Shown in pieces: positions 1 through 6,998 of a DNA stretch of 23,568 bases; position 1 is the stretch's first letter; the number at the start of each line of letters is the position of its first letter. The notes below the pieces were generated by a model, which was given only the letters and a program-made list of their open reading frames with translations, searched no databases and was not told where the DNA came from. This DNA is from JAWLGJ01 sp041685145 (GTDB taxonomy: Bacteria > Pseudomonadota > Alphaproteobacteria > Rhodospirillales > Magnetospirillaceae), in contig JAWLGJ010000046.1 of the NCBI GenBank assembly GCA_041685145.1, positions 1 through 23,568 of the forward strand, written 5' to 3'. A program made the position numbers and the translations under genes.

Positions 1-396
1 GTCGAACTGGTCATCCCCTACCAACTGGCGGCCCTGGAAGGCGAGGGCGGGCGACTGCGGGCGGTGGTGGTGGCGACGCTCGACGGCGCCACGCGGCGTC
101 TGGAGGCGGATGCGCTGCTGCCGTTTTTCGGGCTGGCCACCGACCTGGGCCCCATCGCCCACTGGGGCCTGGCGATGGAGCGCACGCATATCCGCGTCGA
201 CGCCGCCACATGCGCCACCAACCTGCCCGGCGTCTTCGCGGTCGGCGACATCGCCACCTATCCCGGCAAGCTGAAGCTCATCCTGACCGGCTTTGCCGAG
301 GCGGCGGCGGCGGCCCGCGCCGCCCACGCCGTCGCCCATCCCGGCGAGGCGCTGCATTTCGAGTATTCCACCACCGGCGGCGTCCCCGACCTGTAG
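1..396 (+). CDS. Ferredoxin-NADP+ reductase, thioredoxin-reductase-like (3' end)
   Basis: The frame is open from base 1, so the 5' part of the gene lies outside the window; 131 C-terminal residues are present. They hold the second FAD-binding segment of the pyridine nucleotide-disulphide reductase fold: LPGVFAVGDIATYPGKLKL followed by ILTGFAEAAAAARAA. The 'GD' after 'VFAV' contacts FAD in this family. The 'TYPGKLKLI' stretch and the tail FEYSTTGGVPDL fit the TrxR-like ferredoxin/flavodoxin-NADP+ reductases (YumC type) better than true thioredoxin reductases. No CxxC motif is visible in this part. Family members move electrons between NADPH and ferredoxin or flavodoxin in the cytoplasm. The gene converges on the divL-like gene with 20 bases between the two stop codons. 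Confidence 0.85.
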   Translation, partial: VELVIPYQLAALEGEGGRLRAVVVATLDGATRRLEADALLPFFGLATDLGPIAHWGLAMERTHIRVDAATCATNLPGVFAVGDIATYPGKLKLILTGFAEAAAAARAAHAVAHPGEALHFEYSTTGGVPDL

Positions 397-397
397 C

Positions 398-416
398 GCG
401 GGCCGCGACGGCCCGC
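398..416. terminator. Hairpin between two convergent genes (possible weak terminator)
   Basis: A perfect 7-bp stem, GCGGGCC / GGCCCGC with a 5-base loop, fills the 20 bases between the convergent stop codons at 394-396 and 417-419. There is no T tract on either side, so it is not a canonical Rho-independent terminator. The position suggests it could slow or stop transcription from both sides. Confidence 0.3.
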
Positions 417-2885
417 TCAGGCGTCGACGCCCTCGCCGGCGGGCAGGCGGACGGTGACGGTGGTGCCGTGGCCGGGGTGGGATTCCAGCGCCACCGTGCC
501 CCGATGCAGGTCGACGAAGCTCTTCACCAGCGCCAGGCCGAGGCCGGCGCCTTCGCGGCGGGACTCGGGGCGGCGGCCGCGGGTGAAGCTCTCGAACACC
601 GCCGGCAGGTCGTCCTTGGCGATGCCGACGCCGGTGTCGGCGACGGTGAACACCACCTCCGCCCCCTCGCGCGCCGCCGCCAGGGTGACGGTGCCGCCCG
701 GCGGGGTGAACTTGACGGCGTTGCCCAGCAGGTTGAACAGCACCTGCTTGACCCGGCGCTCGTCGGCCACCATCCAGCCGATGTCGCCGGGGCAGTCGAT
801 GGCCAGCGCGACCTCCCCTTCCGCCGCCCGGCCGCGCACCAGCGCCAGCACGTTGTGGAGCATGGCGTGGACGTCGAAGGTGTCCAGTTCCAGCGCCATC
901 TGCCCCGCCTCGACCGCGGCGAGGTCGAGAATGTCGTTGATCAGCACCGCCAGCGAGCGGGCGGCGTCGCGGATGGCCCGCGCCTGGTCGCCGGGCGCAC
1001 CGCCGCCGTCGCCGTCGCCGGCCAGCGCCTCGGCATGGTCGAGGATGGCGTCCAGCGGGGTGCGCACCTCGGTCGAGACGCTGGCGATGAATTCCGACTT
1101 CAGGCGGTTGGCCTCGCGCAGGGCATCGTTGCGCTCGCGCAGGGCGCGCTCGACCCGCGCCGGGTCGGTGACGTCCATCCAGGTCAGCAGGGTGGCGCCG
1201 TCGGGCAGCGGCACGCTGGCATAGTCGAGGACGACGCCGTCGGCGCGTTCGACGCGCCCCCGGCGGGGGCGGCGGTCGTTGATCAGCCCCACCAGGGTCG
1301 CGCGCGTCTTCTCCCAGGCGCCGTCCCCGGGGCACAGGCGCCGGTGCGACGCGACGATGTCGGCGATGTGCGGCGCCCCCTCCAACTCCTCCGCCTTCAG
1401 GGCCCACAGGCGGGCGTAGGCGGGGTTGGACAGGCGCAGGCGGCCGTCGGCGCCGAACACGGCGACGCCCTCGTGCAGATTGTCCAGGGTTTCGCGCTGC
1501 ACGGCGATGAGGGTGTTGTGGGAGCGTTCCAGCGCCAGGGTGTCGGTGACATCCTCATAAGTGAACACCAGGCCGCCGAAGGGATGGGCGGCGATCACCC
1601 GCCGCAGGGTGCGGCCGTCGGGCAGGTGCAGCAGGTCTTCCACCGCCTCGATCAGCGAGACGAAGCGTTTCAACTCGCCCTGCCGGAAGGCGGGGTAGTC
1701 GGCGACCTCGGGCAACAGGCGCCGCTGGCGCAACTCGTCGAGGAAGCCGCCATAGCCGGGGCGCGCGTCCAGCCAGTCGGCCTCCAGGTGCCACAGCCGC
1801 TCGAAGGCCAGGTTGCGGAAGCTCAGGCGCCGGTCGGCGTCGAAGACGGCGATGGCGGTCTGCAGATTCTCCAGCATCCGCGCATGGGCGGCGACGTGGC
1901 GGGCGAGCTCGTCCTGAAGTTCCTCCTGGCCGGTGACGTCGAAGGCGAAGCCGGCGGTCAGCCGCCGGGCGCCGTCGCCGGCGTCGGCGGCGATGGGCAG
2001 TTCCGTCACCTCCATCAGGCGCCGGGCGCCGCCGATGACGACGTGGAAGCGGTCGCGCCGCGGCGCGCCGGCCGCCCGCGCCCGCGCCGCCAGCGCCCGC
2101 GCCTCGCGCACCAGGCTGGCCGGCACCAGTTCCAGGCCGCGGCGCGCCGCCTCGGCGCCGGCCTCGGCCTCGACGGCGGCGGCATAGGCGCCGTTGGCGT
2201 AGAGCAGCGACAGATCCTCGCCCCGCAACCACACCGGCACCGGCAGGCTGTCCAGCAGCGTCCGCAGCCGGTCACGCTCGGCCGCCAGCGCCGTGGTCAA
2301 CCCGGCGAGGTCGTCCACCGCCTGCGCCGCCGCCGTGACATCCTGCATCCACACCAGGTCGGCCAGGGGACGCCCGTCGTCGGTGGCGGCGCGGACGCCC
2401 TCGACCAGCACGCGCCGCGGCGCCGCCGCCAGCGGCAGTTCGAGCCGGAATCCCTCGCCGCCGTCGCGCAGCGCCGCCACCGCCCGCGCCAGGGCCTTGG
2501 CGTCGGCGGCGGCAAAGGCCGCCAGCACGGCGTCGAAATCGCTCGTCGTCCCCGCCGGCAGATCGAGCAACACCGCCAGACGGCGCGAACAGCGCCCACT
2601 CCCGTCGCCGTGATCCCAGCGGAAGAAACCCTCCGGCGCCGCCGCCAGCGACTCCTCCAGCGCCCGCAGGCGTTCCCGGCCGCCGGCCCGGTCCTTGGCG
2701 GCGGCGCGCAGCCGCAAGTGCTGCCACAGCAGCAGCGGCGCCGCCAGCACCAGCACCAGCAGCGCGCCGCTCCCGGCCGCCGCCAGCCGTGCCGCGCCGC
2801 CGCCGTCGCTCAACGCCCCGCCCGCCGCCAGCGCCGTAGCCGGCACAACAAAAAGGGCGACCGCCAGTACGCCGCCTGCCTTCAT
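417..2885 (-). CDS. divL: DivL-like multi-PAS histidine kinase with Thr at the phospho-acceptor site
   Basis: The protein has 822 residues with ATG at 2885-2883, preceded by AGGGA eight bases upstream. The N-terminus has two hydrophobic segments (about residues 4-22 and 40-54). About four PAS-like modules follow (roughly 80-190, 215-330, 345-465, 485-585), including PAS_7-type text such as ENLQTAIAVFDADRRLSF and RETLDNLHEGVAVFGADG. The dimerization helix reads RLKSEFIASVSTEVRTPL. Where canonical kinases have His (SHELRTPL), this one has Thr605, codon at 1071-1073. The ATPase domain looks intact: N box FNLLGNAVKFTPPGG, G1 ADTGVGIAKDD, G2 GAGLGLALVKSF. This architecture matches alphaproteobacterial DivL, whose Caulobacter member carries Tyr at this site and modulates CckA rather than acting as a normal kinase. 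DivL identity is inferred from architecture and motif text. Loss of autophosphorylation is likely but not shown. Confidence 0.8.
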   Translation of the reverse strand: MKAGGVLAVALFVVPATALAAGGALSDGGGAARLAAAGSGALLVLVLAAPLLLWQHLRLRAAAKDRAGGRERLRALEESLAAAPEGFFRWDHGDGSGRCSRRLAVLLDLPAGTTSDFDAVLAAFAAADAKALARAVAALRDGGEGFRLELPLAAAPRRVLVEGVRAATDDGRPLADLVWMQDVTAAAQAVDDLAGLTTALAAERDRLRTLLDSLPVPVWLRGEDLSLLYANGAYAAAVEAEAGAEAARRGLELVPASLVREARALAARARAAGAPRRDRFHVVIGGARRLMEVTELPIAADAGDGARRLTAGFAFDVTGQEELQDELARHVAAHARMLENLQTAIAVFDADRRLSFRNLAFERLWHLEADWLDARPGYGGFLDELRQRRLLPEVADYPAFRQGELKRFVSLIEAVEDLLHLPDGRTLRRVIAAHPFGGLVFTYEDVTDTLALERSHNTLIAVQRETLDNLHEGVAVFGADGRLRLSNPAYARLWALKAEELEGAPHIADIVASHRRLCPGDGAWEKTRATLVGLINDRRPRRGRVERADGVVLDYASVPLPDGATLLTWMDVTDPARVERALRERNDALREANRLKSEFIASVSTEVRTPLDAILDHAEALAGDGDGGGAPGDQARAIRDAARSLAVLINDILDLAAVEAGQMALELDTFDVHAMLHNVLALVRGRAAEGEVALAIDCPGDIGWMVADERRVKQVLFNLLGNAVKFTPPGGTVTLAAAREGAEVVFTVADTGVGIAKDDLPAVFESFTRGRRPESRREGAGLGLALVKSFVDLHRGTVALESHPGHGTTVTVRLPAGEGVDA

Positions 2886-2970
2886 CCGAATGGTCCCTGA
2901 AGCACCGCCCAAGACTGCCGCCGCGCCGCCGAAAACACAAGCGCCCCCCGGCCCAGGCGGCGTCCGCCGC

Positions 2971-2999
2971 TTGTGATTTCTCCCTCTTTCGGCAATACT
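2971..2999 (+). promoter_or_regulatory. Candidate sigma-70-type promoter for the ompA-family gene
   Basis: TTGTGA (2971-2976) and AATACT (2994-2999) are separated by 17 bases, in an AT-richer patch 38 bases before the start codon at 3037. Both hexamers are imperfect. The call rests on spacing, local composition and position. Confidence 0.3.
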
Positions 3000-3036
3000 C
3001 TCGGGGTTTCCCCTCCTATGCCGAAAGTGTGACGAC

Positions 3037-4116
3037 ATGCACAAGATGCGAAAGGTGGTATTGGCGGCGGTGTTGCTGGCCGGGGCGGCGGCGCCCGCAG
3101 CGGCGGATATCGTCCCGCTCGACGACACTGCCTGGTATCTTGGCTTCGACGCCGGCCCCACCTTCGTGCCCGAGACCTCGGCGACGATCAACGGCGCCGG
3201 CGTCGACATCGATTTCGACCCCGGCTTCGCCCTGCGCGGCGAGGTCGGCTACGCCTTCGGGCCCTCGTTGCGCGCCGGGCTGGAATTGGGCTGGCGCGGC
3301 AACGACGTCGACAGCATTTCCGGCGGCCTCGGCGGCGCCGGCGGCCTCGACGCCATCAGCCTGATGGGCAACTTCACCTATCAGGTGCCGACCGGCAGCG
3401 CCCTGGTGCCCTATGTCGGCGGCGGCGTGGGCGGCGCGCGGCTCAAGGCCGACGGGCTGGCCGGGCTGGTCGACGACAGCGACCTCGTGTTCGCCTACCA
3501 GGCCCGCGCCGGCGTCGACTATGCCCTCAATCCCAGAACCTCGATCGGTCTGGGCTATGCCTATTTCGGCACCGAGGAAGCCGACTTCGCCGATGGCGCC
3601 AACCGGGCCCAGGTCAAGTATGGCGGCCACAGCCTCATGCTGGGCATGACCTTCCGGCTGGGTCCGGAGGCGCCGGCGCCGCAGCCGCGGCAGACGACGC
3701 CGCCGCCCCCGCCCGAGCCGCCCAAGGCCGAGCCGGCGCCGCCACCGGAGCCGGCACCGGCGCCGCGCGCCGAGGTGCAGGTGATGCCGGCGACCTTCCT
3801 GGTGTTCTTCGACTGGAACCGCTCGGACATCAAGGCCGACGGCCGGCCGGTGATCGAGGAAGCGGCCGAGCACTACGCCAGCGGCGGCTTCAGCATCATC
3901 GAACTCGTCGGACATGCCGACCGTTCGGGGCCGCGCGACTACAACATGGCGCTGTCGCGCCGCCGCGCCGAAAGCGTCGCCGAGGCACTGATCGAAGGCG
4001 GGGTGCCGGCGGACGCCATCACCATCAACGCCCGCGGCGAGGACGACCCGCTGGTGCCGACGCCGGACGGCGTGCGCGAACCGCGCAACCGGCGGGTGGA
4101 GATCCTTATCCCCTGA
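3037..4116 (+). CDS. OmpA-family outer membrane protein
   Basis: This is a 359-aa secreted protein. The N-terminus (MHKMRKVVLAAVLLAGAAAP, with AAAD after it) is a clear signal peptide. Translation could also begin at the second ATG, 3046. Residues of about 25-210 form an eight-strand beta-barrel-type domain rich in Gly and alternating hydrophobics, ending in GHSLMLGMTFRLG. A Pro/Glu/Ala linker follows (about 210-247). The C-terminal OmpA domain contains FFDWNRSDIKADGRPVIEEA, VGHADRSGPRDYNMALSRRR and EPRNRRVEILI. The Asp and Arg that bind diaminopimelate in this family are present in GHADRSG and LSRRRA. The protein should sit in the outer membrane and tether it to peptidoglycan. It is monocistronic, followed directly by a strong terminator. 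Confidence 0.92.
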   Translation: MHKMRKVVLAAVLLAGAAAPAAADIVPLDDTAWYLGFDAGPTFVPETSATINGAGVDIDFDPGFALRGEVGYAFGPSLRAGLELGWRGNDVDSISGGLGGAGGLDAISLMGNFTYQVPTGSALVPYVGGGVGGARLKADGLAGLVDDSDLVFAYQARAGVDYALNPRTSIGLGYAYFGTEEADFADGANRAQVKYGGHSLMLGMTFRLGPEAPAPQPRQTTPPPPPEPPKAEPAPPPEPAPAPRAEVQVMPATFLVFFDWNRSDIKADGRPVIEEAAEHYASGGFSIIELVGHADRSGPRDYNMALSRRRAESVAEALIEGGVPADAITINARGEDDPLVPTPDGVREPRNRRVEILIP

Positions 4117-4146
4117 ACGGGGCGCCGCTGACGGCAACACAAGCAA

Positions 4147-4182
4147 CGGCGGCGCCGAGGGGCGCCGCCGTTTCGCTTTGTT
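4147..4182. terminator. Rho-independent terminator, probably bidirectional
   Basis: A perfect 10-bp stem, CGGCGGCGCC / GGCGCCGCCG with loop GAGG (4147-4170), is followed on the plus strand by TTTCGCTTTGTT. On the minus strand it is followed by TTGCTTGTGTTG. It ends the ompA-family transcript and may also stop the convergent gene that ends at 4217. Confidence 0.85.
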
Positions 4183-4216
4183 CATATACGGGACAAGGGG
4201 CGGCCGCCGCCGCCAT

Positions 4217-4660
4217 TCAGCGCGCCGCGCAGGCGGTGGTCCGCACCGTGCGCTCGGCATAGGCCTGCAGGCCGCCGCCGTCGAGGCGCAGCACCTCCTC
4301 GAAGCGGGGCAGGGCCTGGGCGCAGACGTCCTGCTGCCCCAGGCTGCGCATCGACGCCTCGTTGGCCAATTCGGTCATGAAGCGATCGAGGGCGCGTTCG
4401 CTGCGCAGGTGTTCGCGCAGCACCGAGGCGTTGCGTGTCAGCACGTCGCCGAAGCGGCGCACGAAGGCGTTGTAGTGGTCGGACATGTCCAGGGTGGGAT
4501 GCCGGGCGCAGGTCAGCGCCGCCACCATCAACTCGACCTGCAATTGGCGCAGCTTCAGCGCCCCCTCGTCCATCCCCGATTCGCAGGTCGCCGCCATTGC
4601 CGGTGCCGACAGGGCGCCTGCCAGCCCCGCCGCCGCCACGATGTTGCGCCAATTCGCCAC
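4217..4660 (-). CDS. Small secreted protein of unknown function
   Basis: I do not recognise a named family. I chose the GTG start at 4660-4658 because a good ribosome site (AAGGGAG on the minus strand, 4674-4668) lies seven bases before it. The resulting 147-aa protein begins with a signal peptide (MANWRNIVAAAGLAGALSAP then AMA|ATC). The mature part of about 124 residues is mostly helical, with Cys in ATCESG, LTCARHP, QDVCAQA and TTACAAR: four cysteines that could form two disulphides in the periplasm. Recognisable text includes LQVELMVAALTCARHP and YNAFVRRFGDVLTRN. It is convergent with the ompA-family gene and divergent from the exopolysaccharide genes. A longer version with ATG at 4726 is possible, but it would put a charged stretch before the signal peptide. 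Confidence 0.7.
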   Translation of the reverse strand: MANWRNIVAAAGLAGALSAPAMAATCESGMDEGALKLRQLQVELMVAALTCARHPTLDMSDHYNAFVRRFGDVLTRNASVLREHLRSERALDRFMTELANEASMRSLGQQDVCAQALPRFEEVLRLDGGGLQAYAERTVRTTACAAR

Positions 4661-4841
4661 CGCCTGACTCCCTTGTTGCCACCTCGGCCGATTGTGGCCG
4701 TCGGCGGGGGCACCGCGCAACGGCATCCGTCACACTCTTTAGAGGCGACGGCGGCCCGGAGGCGGCATTCGAACGGGTGGCGCGCGTAACGCACAAGCGC
4801 GCGCAACCTGCCCTTTACGGGCCTGGAAAATGCACCTGCCG

Positions 4842-4873
4842 CCGCCGATGTCGAACGTGGATGACATCGGCGG
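4842..4873. repeat. Perfect inverted repeat in the leader of the exopolysaccharide operon
   Basis: CCGCCGATGTC (4842-4852) and GACATCGGCGG (4863-4873) pair perfectly over 11 bp around a 10-base loop, GAACGTGGAT. The repeat ends 17 bases before the ATG at 4891. No T run follows, so it does not look like a terminator. It could be an operator for a dimeric regulator, or a leader-RNA hairpin acting near the ribosome site. Confidence 0.6.
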
Positions 4874-4890
4874 AAGCGAGTGGGGAAACA

Positions 4891-5631
4891 ATGACGCTCC
4901 ATCCGACCCGGCGCCCGGACCTGCTGCGGTGGACCCTGACGGTGCTTGTCGCCCTGGTGGGGGCGCTGGCGCTGTCGGCCTGCCAGTCGTCGCCGCACCG
5001 GGTCGCCAACCCGGTGGCGCTGCAGGATCTCAACGGCAACGGCCCCGAGGCCGAGGCGGCGGCCTATGTCCTGCGGCCGGGCGACAGCCTTGACGTGCGG
5101 TTCTTTTATAATCCCGAGCTGAACGAGGCGGTCATGATCCGCCCCGACGGGCGCATCAGCCTGCAGCTCGTCGGCGAGCAGCAGGCGGCCGGCCTCAGCC
5201 CCGGCGAGCTGGAGCAGCGCCTGCGCGAGGCCTATTCCCGCGACCTGAAGACGCCCGAGGTGTCGGTGATCGTCACCAACGTGCCCAGCTATCAGGTCTA
5301 TGTCGACGGCGAGGTCGGTGCCCCCGGCACCGTGCCGATCGCCGGCGGCATGACGGTGCTGCAGTCCGTGGCGCGGGCGGGCGGCTTTGGCGACAGCGCG
5401 CGGCGGGACGAGGTGGTGCTGATCCGCCGCGTTCCGGGCGAGGAACCCCAGGTGGCGGTGCTCAACCTCGACGGCGCGATCAACGGCAGCGACCTCAGCC
5501 AGGATGTGCGCCTGCAGCCCTATGACGTGGTCTATGTGCCGCGCACGGCGATCGGCAACGTGAACCAGTTCATGGCGCAGTACTTCCGCAACAACCTGCC
5601 GGTGCCGTTCAGCTTCGGCTACTCGTTCTAG
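4891..5631 (+). CDS. Wza-type polysaccharide export lipoprotein
   Basis: The 246-aa protein starts at ATG 4891. The signal peptide ends in the lipobox LSAC (ALALSACQSS), so it is a lipoprotein. A Poly_export domain follows (AAYVLRPGDSLDVRFFYNPE ... VMIRPDGRISLQLVGE), then a SLBB-type beta-grasp domain (YQVYVDGEVGAPGTVPI, TVLQSVARAGGFGDSARRDE) and a C-terminal YDVVYVPRTAIGNVNQF. Such proteins form the outer-membrane or periplasmic export channel for capsular or exopolysaccharide. At 246 residues it is shorter than E. coli Wza and closer to the short GumB/XrtA-associated forms. It is the first gene of a four-gene run with an inverted repeat in its leader. An upstream in-frame extension of the ORF lacks signal-peptide sense and was not used. 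Confidence 0.9.
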   Translation: MTLHPTRRPDLLRWTLTVLVALVGALALSACQSSPHRVANPVALQDLNGNGPEAEAAAYVLRPGDSLDVRFFYNPELNEAVMIRPDGRISLQLVGEQQAAGLSPGELEQRLREAYSRDLKTPEVSVIVTNVPSYQVYVDGEVGAPGTVPIAGGMTVLQSVARAGGFGDSARRDEVVLIRRVPGEEPQVAVLNLDGAINGSDLSQDVRLQPYDVVYVPRTAIGNVNQFMAQYFRNNLPVPFSFGYSF

Positions 5632-5655
5632 GCGCCCATTGCACAGGGAGGCGCG

Positions 5656-6996
5656 GTGATCGGCCCCATTCGCGGTCTCGTCCACGCCGTCTGCCGCCAG
5701 AGGTGGCTCGTCGCCGCCTCGGCGGTGGCGGCGTTTGCGGCCGGCGTGGCCCTGTCGGCGGTGTCGCCGGAGCTTTACCGCGCCGAGGCGACCATCGCGC
5801 TGTCGGCGGCCGACGAGGTTTCGGCGGCGGAACGGCGGGCGGGGCTGGAGGCCCAGGCCGCCCTGTTCCGGCGCCCCGAGATCCGCCGCCCGGTCGCGGC
5901 GGCGCTGGCGGGGGACGACCCGGCGGGGCTCGACGAGCGCCTGCGGGTGCGGGCCGACCCCGGCCGGTCGCTGCTGCGGGTGAGCCTGGAGCACCCCGAC
6001 CCGGAGACGGCGGCGCGGGCCGTCAACCAGTTGGTGGCGGCGTGGCGCGAGCAGCGGCAAGACCTGCTGGAGAACACGCCGCGGCGGCAGCTTTCCCGGC
6101 GCCTAGACGACGCCCGCCGCGAGCAGGCCGACGCCCGCGACACCATCGCCGCCCTGCGCCAGGACATCCGCCGCGAGGCGGTGGACGAGCAGCACCAACT
6201 GATGGCGCGGCAGCGTTCGCGCCTGGAGATGCGCCTGCGCGACAGCGAGTTGCAGATCGCCGAACTCACCCGGCGGCTGGAGTCCCTGACGGCGCATCTG
6301 GAGTCGACGCCGCGCCGCGTGGCCCTGAACGAGCGCGGCGAGCCGCCGGAGGTGCTGGACGACGCGCGGCAGAAGCTGTTCCAGCTCCGGCTTCAGGAGC
6401 AGGAGCTTCTGGGGCGCTACAAGGAATCGAGCGTGCTGGTGCAGCGGGTGCGCGACGAGATCGCCCATGTGCAGAGGCTGCTGGCCGAGTTGGAGCGCGA
6501 GAACGCCAGCCGCAACAGCGGCCCCAACCCCGCCTTCGCCCAGTTGCAGCAGGAGACCGGCGCCACCGAAGCGCAATTGCGGGCGCTGGAAGGGCGGCGC
6601 GACGGCATCGCCGCGCAGATAACCGAGCTGGACGCCGAGATGGACACCTTGGCGGGGCAGCAGCAACGCCTGCGCGACGCCGAGGCCCGGGCCGCCGCCG
6701 CCGAGGAGCGCATCGAGGATCTGACCGCCCGGCTGGAACGGTCGCGCGACGCCCGCGCCGCCGGGGCCGGCGTGGTCATGGACATCGCCTGGGTCCGCGA
6801 CGCCACCGTGCCGCCGCAGCCGGCGAAGCCCCGCCTTGTGGCGGATTCGACCGCCGCCGCGGGGATGGGGCTGGCGCTGGGCGTGGTGCTGGCGCTGTTC
6901 AGCGAGCGGCTGTCGCCGCGCGTGTCGACGCCGCGGGCGACGGAGCGGCGGCTGGACCTGCCGGTGCTGGCGTCGTTGGCGGACAACAAGGGCTAG
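5656..6996 (+). CDS. Wzz/GumC-type polysaccharide co-polymerase (chain length determinant)
   Basis: The start is GTG at 5656, with AGGGAGG (5644-5650) five bases upstream, giving 446 residues. There is an N-terminal membrane segment (about residues 17-38, VAASAVAAFAAGVALSAVSP), then a Wzz-like beta/alpha domain (YRAEATIALSAADEVSAAER). A long Arg/Glu/Gln-rich coiled coil follows (about 130-370). The C-terminus has VPPQPAKPRL followed by a second membrane helix (TAAAGMGLALGVVLALF). The Pro-rich motif before the last helix is typical of inner-membrane co-polymerases that set polysaccharide chain length. No kinase domain is fused; the BY-kinase-like gene is separate, two genes downstream. The gene lies 24 bases after the export lipoprotein gene and two bases before the ATPase gene, so one operon is likely. 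Confidence 0.88.
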   Translation: MIGPIRGLVHAVCRQRWLVAASAVAAFAAGVALSAVSPELYRAEATIALSAADEVSAAERRAGLEAQAALFRRPEIRRPVAAALAGDDPAGLDERLRVRADPGRSLLRVSLEHPDPETAARAVNQLVAAWREQRQDLLENTPRRQLSRRLDDARREQADARDTIAALRQDIRREAVDEQHQLMARQRSRLEMRLRDSELQIAELTRRLESLTAHLESTPRRVALNERGEPPEVLDDARQKLFQLRLQEQELLGRYKESSVLVQRVRDEIAHVQRLLAELERENASRNSGPNPAFAQLQQETGATEAQLRALEGRRDGIAAQITELDAEMDTLAGQQQRLRDAEARAAAAEERIEDLTARLERSRDARAAGAGVVMDIAWVRDATVPPQPAKPRLVADSTAAAGMGLALGVVLALFSERLSPRVSTPRATERRLDLPVLASLADNKG

Positions 6997-6998
6997 CG

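Noticed and set aside
210..2900. An 896-codon open frame on the plus strand opposite the divL-like gene
   Set aside because: Its product is repetitive Arg/Gly/Gln/Ala text with no domains. It is the antisense shadow of the kinase gene in high-GC DNA.
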